Below are positions 57,874 to 64,000 of a DNA stretch of 64,000 bases, piece after piece; within the stretch, counting starts at the first letter, position 1, and each line of letters begins with the position of its first letter. A model generated the notes under the pieces. That model worked only from the letters and a program-made list of their open reading frames with translations. It had not been told where the DNA came from and did no database searches. Where the stretch lies: assembly GCF_008704995.1 (NCBI RefSeq), contig NZ_CP023747.1, positions 2,444,501 through 2,508,500 on the forward strand, in the 5' to 3' direction. Origin of the DNA: Streptomyces nodosus (GTDB lineage: Bacteria; Actinomycetota; Actinomycetes; Streptomycetales; Streptomycetaceae). Position numbers and translations under genes: made by a program.

Positions 57874-60425
57874 CCGGTCACCGCCCTGCCGTCGGCACCG
57901 GTGGCGCCCCGGGTGTACTTCGGGTGGATCAACCCGACACAGCTGTAGGGGAGTTCCCGGACCTCCTCCACGGGTACACCGCGCTGCTCGGCCAGCAGAC
58001 GCACATGGTCGAGGTCGGCGCCCGCCCCGGACCGCGCCAGGATCTTCCAGGGCACCCGGCGCAGCAGCACCCGTGTGGTCTCGCCGACGCCCGGTTTGAC
58101 GAGGTTCACATCGTCGATGCCGTACTCCTTGCTGATGCGTTCCACCGCCGCCCAGCCCTCCCAGGTCGGCGTGCGGTCGCCGGAGAGCAGTTCCCGCGTC
58201 TGTGCGGCGACCGCCTCCTCGACCTCGGCGAAGCGGGCGGAGACGGTGTCGAGGAAGGCGACCGAGACATCGGCCCCGGCGAGTTCGCGGTAGAACTTGG
58301 CGCCGTGGTAGTCGTGCGGTCCGACCAGGTCGGACCGCAGCACCGTACGCGAGATCAGCCCGGAGACCGTGGAGTTGAGGCAGGCGGAGGGGATCAGGAA
58401 GTCCTCCCGGGTGCCGTAGGTCCGCACGCAGGAGCCCGGGTCGGCCAGCACCGCGATCTCCGGGTCGAAGCCGGTGACGCCGTCGGCGGCCTCGAACTCC
58501 CTTATCGCCTCGGCCAGTTCCCGGGTGATGGCGCCCTTGCCCGTCCAGCCGTCGACGAAGACCACATCGGAGGGGTCGTACCGGTCGGCGAGATAGCGCA
58601 GCGCATTGGCGTCGATGCCGCGGCCGCGCACGATCGAGACGGCGTAGTGCGGCAGATCGAGGCCGTGCCGTCGGCGGGCCCAGCGGCGCATCAGTACGCC
58701 GACGGGAGTGCCGGCGCGGGCCAGCGAGACCAGGACGGGGCGCCGGGCGGGCGCGCCCCCGCTCGCGTCGGCCGCACCGGGGAAGCGCTCCGCGAGGACG
58801 GTCTCGGTGACCACGCCGACGGCCCGCGCGATACGGGTGGCCGAGGTCTCCAGCGCCGCGTGGAACAGCTCCTGGTAGTGCTCGCTCGGCTGGTACTCCA
58901 CCGGCAGCGACTCGGCGTAGTGCGCGCCGCCGTTCTGGATCGCCTCCTCGCGTTCCTCGGTCGGCGCCTCCAGGGTGACGTCCGAGAGGTCCTGGAGCAG
59001 CCAGCCGACCTCGTCGGGCGGGTACGAGGAGAAGGCGGGACCCCGGAGGGGCTCGGGCAGCATGGCGGGCCTTTCGGAAGCGTGCGGGGGCGCGGGGACG
59101 TGAGCGGGCACGACCGCGAGCAGGACGTGCGGGGTGTGGGCGGCGAGCCGGTCCAACAGGCCGCCGGGAGCGTGCAGTCGGGGCGTGTCGCCCGCGGAGT
59201 CCACGACCGTGACGACGGCGTCGAAGCCGGCGCCCGCGACGTTGTAGGCATAGCGCTCGCCGGGGCCGTCGGCCGGATCGTCATGGGCGGGGAAGACGAT
59301 CCGGCTGCGTATCGCGTATCCGGGGTCGTCGACGGCGAGGACGGGCGAGCGGGTGGTCGTGGAGCAGCTGACCTCGGCGGGAACGATCTGCTCCAGTTCG
59401 CGGGCGAGGCGGAGCGGTGCGTACATCAGCTCCTCGGAGCCCAGGACCAGCACCCGCCGGGCCCCGTCCGGCAGGGCCTCGGCGAGCCGGGCCGCCATGG
59501 CGGGCAGCGCGCCCTCCAGCCGGAGCCGGTGCTCGGGGGTGAAGCCGTGCCGTCCTCCGTCGGGCAGCCCGCGGGGCCAGCCGAGGGCGACCCGGACGGC
59601 CCGCCCGGGGTGCCACGGGTCCGCTCCGGCCCAGGGCGTGACACCGGGCGCCACGCGCTGAGCCGGGAGGCCCTCCTCGGCCGGTGCGGGGTCGGTGCCG
59701 TGCGGGGCGGCCTCGTACCGCGCGACCAGGGCCTGCCCCTTCTCCAGTACGCCCTCCGGCAGCCTCACCGTGCCCGCGGCCGCGGTCACCAGATCCACCC
59801 GGGCGCCGGTCTCCCGGGCGAAGTCCTCCAGCCGCCCCCGGTCGGCGGGCGAGCGCATATCGACCAGGGCGACCACGACGTATCGTTTCCGCGGGTATCG
59901 CCGATGCAGTTCGCGGAGTGTGTTGATCACCGTGTTGCCGGTCGAGAACTCGTCGTCGACCAGGATCAGCGGTCCCTCGCCCGCCAGCAGTTCCGGGTCC
60001 TCGGGAAGCAGCAGATGCGAGGTGGCGTGGGAGTGGGACTCCTCGAAGCCGCCGGCCCGGGCGACGCCCTCGACCGGGCGGCGGGTGGAGTGCAGATAGG
60101 GCGCGGACCCCAGGCCGTCCGCGACACAGTGGCCCAGCCCGGTGGCGGTCTCCGCGTATCCGAGGACGACCGGGTCGCCGGTCTCTTCCCCGCCGTCGGC
60201 GCCCAGCAGGTCCCGCACCCGGCGGCCGAGCGCGAACCCGTGTCCGTAGACCACGGACGGGGACTGCGGGACATGCTTGCCCAGCACGTTCGACACGAGC
60301 AGATGCGCCCGCTTGGGGTTGCGCCGCAGCGCGAGCCCCAGCATCTCGCTGAGCCGTTCGTCGCCGACGAGCTCGACACCGAGCCGCTCGGCGACCCATG
60401 TCCCGGACCAGACCACGTTCTTCAT
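57870..60425 (-). CDS. Ter-operon four-domain enzyme: PRTase_2-TRSP-StiP-PELOTA fusion
   Basis: Large fusion of 851 residues. The N-terminal phosphoribosyltransferase (about 1-235) has the PRPP loop LILVDDEFSTGNTVINTL. The TRSP domain (about 265-445) has RVLVLGSEELMYAPLRLARE. The third part (about 470-765) matches the StiP/PRTase_1 group: LVSLARAGTPVGVLMRRWAR and VVFVDGWTGKGAITREL. The last 70 residues (TTRVLLRRVPWKILARSGAG ... LPYSCVGLIHPKY) form a PELOTA-type RNA-binding domain. In other genomes these are often two or more proteins of the Ter nucleoside-like metabolite pathway. It lies 51 bases downstream of the lyase and is coupled to the HAD gene. Confidence 0.88.
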   Translation of the reverse strand: MKNVVWSGTWVAERLGVELVGDERLSEMLGLALRRNPKRAHLLVSNVLGKHVPQSPSVVYGHGFALGRRVRDLLGADGGEETGDPVVLGYAETATGLGHCVADGLGSAPYLHSTRRPVEGVARAGGFEESHSHATSHLLLPEDPELLAGEGPLILVDDEFSTGNTVINTLRELHRRYPRKRYVVVALVDMRSPADRGRLEDFARETGARVDLVTAAAGTVRLPEGVLEKGQALVARYEAAPHGTDPAPAEEGLPAQRVAPGVTPWAGADPWHPGRAVRVALGWPRGLPDGGRHGFTPEHRLRLEGALPAMAARLAEALPDGARRVLVLGSEELMYAPLRLARELEQIVPAEVSCSTTTRSPVLAVDDPGYAIRSRIVFPAHDDPADGPGERYAYNVAGAGFDAVVTVVDSAGDTPRLHAPGGLLDRLAAHTPHVLLAVVPAHVPAPPHASERPAMLPEPLRGPAFSSYPPDEVGWLLQDLSDVTLEAPTEEREEAIQNGGAHYAESLPVEYQPSEHYQELFHAALETSATRIARAVGVVTETVLAERFPGAADASGGAPARRPVLVSLARAGTPVGVLMRRWARRRHGLDLPHYAVSIVRGRGIDANALRYLADRYDPSDVVFVDGWTGKGAITRELAEAIREFEAADGVTGFDPEIAVLADPGSCVRTYGTREDFLIPSACLNSTVSGLISRTVLRSDLVGPHDYHGAKFYRELAGADVSVAFLDTVSARFAEVEEAVAAQTRELLSGDRTPTWEGWAAVERISKEYGIDDVNLVKPGVGETTRVLLRRVPWKILARSGAGADLDHVRLLAEQRGVPVEEVRELPYSCVGLIHPKYTRGATGADGRAVTG

Positions 60426-60476
60426 CGGTTCCTTGTCAGTACGACGTCAGTACGACGGTTCGGCGGACGCCGACGC

Positions 60477-61643
60477 TCAGCCGGGGAGTCCCGCGGCCAG
60501 CAGTTCCACGAAGCCGATGTCCTCGCCCGCCACGCCGAAGACCTCGGCGCGCTGCAGGGTGCGCTCGGCCCAGGCGCGGTGCGGCTTCACCTCGTTCATC
60601 TTGTTGGTGTACGCGGAGCGCAGCACTCCGCCACCCAGACGCTCGGGCCGCAGGATGTCCTGGGCGTCGCTGAACTCCTCATGGCTGACGACCGACAGCG
60701 CGTGCACGGGCATCACATGCGAGGGATGGATGCAGGTCTTGCCGAGCAGTCCGTTGGCCCGGTCCAGGGAGATCTCACGCAGCAGCCCGTCCATGTCGTG
60801 CTGGATCAGGCTCTCTCGCAGTTCCTCGACCTCGCCCTCCAGGAAGGGGCTGCGCCGCAGCTGGGGCTTGAACATCCGCTCCTGCACCCGGAAGTACTCC
60901 CACACGGGACCCGTCACGGTGAACCCGGTGCCGTCCACGCGCCCGAGGACATTGACCACGTCGGCTATCACCGAGGCGACGATCTGGACGTCGTAGGCGG
61001 TCATGTCGGGCGCCCGGCGCAGGCCGTACGAGGAGCAGAAGTCGGTGACGCCGAGACGCAGCGCCAGCACCCGGTCACGGTACTTGTCCACCGTGCGGAA
61101 GATGCCCTCCAGGGTCTCCCTGCGGGTCTCCAGATAGAGGAGGTCGGGCGACTCGAGGACGGGCATGGCGAACAGCCGGCGCCCGCTCGCCGCCTCGGCC
61201 CCGGTCAGCGCCTCCAGGAACGGAACGCCCCGCTCCTCGGTGAACTTCGGCAGCACGAAGCCGGACAGCAGCCGGACCGCGGGTCCGAGCCGGGCGACCA
61301 GGTCCGGGATCTGCTCCGGGGTCCGGACGCGGACGAACAGCAGCGGCGGCTCGGCGTCCGGGTCGGCGGCGAGCTCGGTGAGCTGCCGGACCAGGTTCTC
61401 CTCGGCGTCCACCACATCCGCGTCGTCGATCGAGTCCTCCAGGCACAGCACCATGGAGACCACACCGCGGCCCGCCTGCTTGATCACGTCCTCGACGAGG
61501 TGCGGCCGGGTCGCGGGGCTGTACAGCGTGGCGCCGAGGGCCGCCGCGAGCACCCGGGCGGGCGAGTCGGCCGTGAACACGGTCGGCTCACGGTGGAAGA
61601 GGCGCTGCCGCTCCTCGGGGGCGATGTGCCCGAAATGACGCAT
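60477..61643 (-). CDS. Ter-operon HpcH/HpaI aldolase/citrate-lyase-like enzyme
   Basis: TIM-barrel lyase of 388 residues; ATG at 61643 after GGGGGAG. Family features are VVSMVLCLEDSIDDADVVDA, FVRVRTPEQIPDLVARLG, FVLPKFTEERG and FAMPVLESPDLLYLETRRET, with acidic residues and Arg for a metal-held keto acid. HpcH/HpaI-like genes are standard members of the Ter metabolite operon, where they may split or join a C-C bond to a pyruvate- or glyoxylate-type unit. It leads the three-gene leftward operon and is divergent from terD. Confidence 0.88.
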   Translation of the reverse strand: MRHFGHIAPEERQRLFHREPTVFTADSPARVLAAALGATLYSPATRPHLVEDVIKQAGRGVVSMVLCLEDSIDDADVVDAEENLVRQLTELAADPDAEPPLLFVRVRTPEQIPDLVARLGPAVRLLSGFVLPKFTEERGVPFLEALTGAEAASGRRLFAMPVLESPDLLYLETRRETLEGIFRTVDKYRDRVLALRLGVTDFCSSYGLRRAPDMTAYDVQIVASVIADVVNVLGRVDGTGFTVTGPVWEYFRVQERMFKPQLRRSPFLEGEVEELRESLIQHDMDGLLREISLDRANGLLGKTCIHPSHVMPVHALSVVSHEEFSDAQDILRPERLGGGVLRSAYTNKMNEVKPHRAWAERTLQRAEVFGVAGEDIGFVELLAAGLPG

Positions 61644-61828
61644 AAGACTCCCCCGTGGTACGGGACTGCCCAAAAAAAGGTGGCCGGTAATACTACGTAG
61701 AAGTCCATGTCATGGGTTCCCACCGGGCATGAAGTTCCGGTAACTCAGCTGTGTCGGCGTGCCGTCGGCGCCGGGCGGGGAGCGACCCCGCGTTGTCGTG
61801 ACCTGGACCGGGAAGGCAGGATGACGCC
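61644..61828. promoter_or_regulatory. Divergent control region of the Ter locus
   Basis: This 185-base spacer separates the lyase operon from terD. It includes AATACTACGTAGAAG, with the palindrome CTACGTAG (near 61693-61700), and an AT-richer tract (AAAAAAAGG, near 61672), the only such patches nearby. Promoters for both sides must lie here, but I cannot assign hexamers with confidence. Confidence 0.4.
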
Positions 61829-62695
61829 ATGACGCACGCGATGCTGAAGGGGTCGAACGTACCGCTCGAAGCCACGGCGGTACGAACGGTGCTGCGCTGG
61901 GCTCCGGGACAGGACGTCCCGGACGTGGACGCCTCGGCCCTGCTGCTCGGCCCCGACGGACGGGTGCGGTCGGACGAGGACTTCGTCTTCTACAACCAGC
62001 CCCGGCATCCCTCCGGGGCGGTGCGGCTGCTCGGCAGGAAGCAGGAGCCCTCCGGTCCCAGCGAGACGCTGCAGGCGGACCTGACGGGTGTGGAGCCCGG
62101 TGTGGGCCGGATCCTGCTGGTCGCCTCGGCGGACGATGTCGCCTTCGACCAGGTGCAGTCGCTGTGCATATGGGTGTACGACGCGGCCGACGCCGACGGG
62201 GAACCGCTCGCGTACTTCGACATCACTCCGGAGACGGGCGCGGAGACGGCGCTGATCTGCGGCGAGTTGTACCGGCGGGGCGAGGGCTGGAAGTTCCGCG
62301 CGCTCGGCGAGGGGTATTCCAACGGGCTGAAGGGCCTGGCGAACGACTTCGGCATCTCGGTCGACGAGTCGGAGGCGGCCCTGTCCGACGACGACCCCTC
62401 CGAGGAGGGCGAGGAGCCGGCGGCGGAAGAGAGCCCCGTCCCGGCGGCGCCCGAGGTGTCGGTGCCGTTGCCGCCGGAGCAGCCGGTGCCGCGGCAGCCC
62501 GCGTACGGCTACCCCCCGGAGCCCGCGACACAGCCCGCCTACGGCTACCCCCAGCCGGCCGCCCTCCAGGCGTACGGATATCCGCAGCCCCCGACGACCG
62601 CCGCGCCCGCGTACGGCTATCCGCAGCCGGCGGCCCTGCCGGCGGACCCGGACTTCCGGCTGCCGCCGCAGGGGCCGCAGTTCATCGGCCGCTAG
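61829..62695 (+). CDS. terD: TerD-family stress/tellurium resistance protein with YGYP-repeat tail
   Basis: Protein of 288 residues; ATG after GGCAGG. The TerD domain (about 1-185) has [20 protein letters not shown], the calcium-site motif [20 protein letters not shown] and [14 protein letters not shown]-type strand ([20 protein letters not shown]). The tail is acidic and then Pro-rich, with the unit AYGYPxP four times ([33 protein letters not shown]). TerD proteins are cytoplasmic or membrane-associated Ca2+ binders that give resistance to tellurite and other stresses. The tail may help in assembly. Confidence 0.92.
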   Translation: MTHAMLKGSNVPLEATAVRTVLRWAPGQDVPDVDASALLLGPDGRVRSDEDFVFYNQPRHPSGAVRLLGRKQEPSGPSETLQADLTGVEPGVGRILLVASADDVAFDQVQSLCIWVYDAADADGEPLAYFDITPETGAETALICGELYRRGEGWKFRALGEGYSNGLKGLANDFGISVDESEAALSDDDPSEEGEEPAAEESPVPAAPEVSVPLPPEQPVPRQPAYGYPPEPATQPAYGYPQPAALQAYGYPQPPTTAAPAYGYPQPAALPADPDFRLPPQGPQFIGR

Positions 62696-62734
62696 CGGCA
62701 GGCGGCGCGGTCCGCCGGGCCCGTCGCGGCCCGG

Positions 62735-63466
62735 TCAGGCCTTGGTCTTGTAGCCCCGACCCCACTGCAGGCCCCACCCGTACAGCCGGTCCAGCTCCGC
62801 CTGGAAGCCGTACACGAACTTCACCTCGCGGTGGACCATGATCTCACCGTTGTTGTTCTCGATCAGGACGACCGCACAGGAACGGGCCTGCGGATGGCGT
62901 TCGTCCAGGCCGATCTCGATCCGCGGGCCGTTGCCGGGGTAGAGGGTGACCACGGCGTGCGTACGATCGAACGCCGGCGTCTGGTCGTAGATGTAGACGA
63001 AGATCAGCAGCCGCTTGAAGTCGTCCCGGTGGTCGAGATTGATGAAGATCGTCTCACCGGAGCCGGAGCCGAACCGGTCGTCGCCGCTGAGCTTGATGTA
63101 GGGCGGCTCGTTGAGCTCCCCGAAGAACTCGCCCAGCGGCTGCACCACGCCCTTGGTGCCGTCGGCCAGCTCATACATGCAGCCCAGGTCGAGGTCGACA
63201 TTGACCATGCTCTGGGTGTGCGCCTGGACGGCCTCCGGGGTGAACATCTTCATCGGGTGGCGCAGCAGACTGGCCCGCTCGGGCCCGCCTATGTCGGAAG
63301 TGCGCATTCGCCACGACAGGTTGACGCGCAGATTGCCGGTCTCCGCGCCCTGCTTGGTGAGGGAGACCCGGTGATGCCGTTTGGTCAGCTCGATCGCGTT
63401 GGTCGCGGCGCTGCCCGAGTCGAACTCCGTCGGGCGTCCGCGCCACACGCCGTCCCAGAAACCCAT
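62735..63466 (-). CDS. TerD-superfamily protein (TerA-like)
   Basis: Protein of 243 residues. N-terminal AIELTKRHHRVSLTKQG replaces the usual TerD start. The domain goes on with MVNVDLDLGCMYELADGTKG, FGSGSGETIFINLDHRDDFK, LIFVYIYDQTPAFDRTHAVV and VVLIENNNGEIMVHREVKFV, typical of the TerD/TerA beta-sandwich with acidic metal ligands. It lies between terD and the DUF475 gene, in the direction of DUF475, with a 169-base gap. Confidence 0.88.
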   Translation of the reverse strand: MGFWDGVWRGRPTEFDSGSAATNAIELTKRHHRVSLTKQGAETGNLRVNLSWRMRTSDIGGPERASLLRHPMKMFTPEAVQAHTQSMVNVDLDLGCMYELADGTKGVVQPLGEFFGELNEPPYIKLSGDDRFGSGSGETIFINLDHRDDFKRLLIFVYIYDQTPAFDRTHAVVTLYPGNGPRIEIGLDERHPQARSCAVVLIENNNGEIMVHREVKFVYGFQAELDRLYGWGLQWGRGYKTKA

Positions 63467-63635
63467 TCCCGCCCCCAGTACCTATGGTTCGACAGCCGCG
63501 GGGCGGCCGACGAGGACGCATCCTCATGGCCGCCCCGAACAGAGCGTTCCTCACCCGGGCCCACTTCACACCAGCGGAAGGGGCCATCGCCGGGAAGTCG
63601 GGCCGATGGGCACCGGCACGAGGGGACCCGGGGTG

Positions 63636-64000
63636 TCACACCCCGGAGGAGACCTCAGCCTTCTCGTCGGTGGCCGGGGATTTTCCCTCGGCCGCGGCAA
63701 GCGCCCGGTTGCGGCGCACGGAGGACCAGAAGGACCAGGCGATCAGCACCACGCCGACCAGACCGGTGATCACCTCGTTGATCTCGTACTGGATGGTGAC
63801 CATCAGGATCACGGCCAGCGCACCGATCGCGTAGTGGGCGCCGTGCTCCAGATACACATAGTCGTCCAGGGTGCCCTGGCGGACCAGATAGACCGTCAGC
63901 GAACGCACATACATGGCACCGATACCGAGGCCGAGCGCCATCAGCACGATGTCGTTGGTGATGGCGAAGGCGCCGATCACTCCGTCGAAGGAGAAGGAGG
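63636..64000 (-). CDS. DUF475 (TerC-like) membrane protein, 3' part
   Basis: The C-terminal 120 residues or so of an integral membrane protein whose start lies beyond the right edge; the frame is open to base 64000. It has FSFDGVIGAFAITNDIVLMA, a TerC/DUF475 helix with the acidic Asp, then MYVRSLTVYLVRQGTLDDYV and two more helices, ending in a soluble tail (SPATDEKAEVSSGV). TerC-like proteins are thought to form membrane complexes with TerD-type proteins and move metal ions. It is probably read with the TerA-like gene, upstream of it. Confidence 0.88.
   Translation of the reverse strand, partial: SFSFDGVIGAFAITNDIVLMALGLGIGAMYVRSLTVYLVRQGTLDDYVYLEHGAHYAIGALAVILMVTIQYEINEVITGLVGVVLIAWSFWSSVRRNRALAAAEGKSPATDEKAEVSSGV

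Noticed and set aside
57924-61700. A 1258-codon open frame on the plus strand opposite the Ter operon, and similar long frames opposite other genes (for example 3235-5811 minus).
   Set aside because: Antisense frames stay open because of very high GC; they lack family motifs, ribosome sites and coding-type composition, while the opposite strand holds recognisable enzymes.

Overview
The window reads as a stretch of a Streptomyces (or very close actinobacterial) chromosome. GC content is very high with third-position GC bias, starts include GTG and TTG, genes are packed with GTGA/ATGA overlaps, several starts look leaderless, and the gene content (SCO2322-family protein, ECF transporter, KstR-type regulator, TerD proteins, DUF475) is typical of that genus. 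I saw no rRNA, CRISPR array, complete insertion sequence or integrase. One clear tRNA is present, tRNA-Val(TAC).

Layout. 0-3 kb: the end of an ABC exporter ATPase, its permease, and a DesK/DesR-like two-component pair. 3.2-8.5 kb: an MFS transporter with an unusual C-terminal beta-sandwich, a methyltransferase, a Zn amidase, a membrane protein and a lipoprotein. 8.6-12.9 kb: a leftward glycosyltransferase/methyltransferase/cyclase-fold operon, divergent from a KstR-like TetR regulator; the shared spacer holds a perfect match to the KstR box. 12.9-19 kb: a candidate small structured RNA, then a cobalamin riboswitch driving five overlapping genes (secreted alpha/alpha-toroid protein, SCO2322-family protein, ECF T, fused ECF A/A' and ECF S). 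This looks like a surface-to-cytoplasm B12 or corrinoid uptake system. 19-35.8 kb: housekeeping and transport genes, including a lytic transglycosylase, ProP, an O-methyltransferase with a palindromic operator, an FHA protein, an MFS-MarR fusion, DoxX with a possible iron box, an HNH nuclease, a ketopantoate-reductase-like enzyme and a LysR regulator. 35.9-38.3 kb: a MarR-MFS-isochorismatase operon.

38.5-48.4 kb looks accessory. It holds many small unrecognised genes, an orphan Imm10-like immunity protein, a gene remnant and an AT-richer patch. At its right end is an XRE regulator carrying a TTA (bldA) codon, with an overlapping flavoprotein gene and divergent Cys-rich small genes. The stretch abuts the 3' end of tRNA-Val, a usual integration site, but no integrase is left.

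48.6-56.3 kb is a cell-envelope block: a DUF4097-type lipoprotein, a coiled-coil membrane protein, an amidase-domain protein, a NodB-like deacetylase and a class A penicillin-binding protein whose transpeptidase SxxK lysine is replaced by Leu. 57-64 kb is a tellurium-resistance (Ter) locus: a leftward operon for HpcH/HpaI-like lyase, a four-part PRTase-TRSP-StiP-PELOTA fusion and a HAD phosphatase, next to two TerD-superfamily genes and a DUF475 (TerC-like) membrane protein that runs off the right edge.
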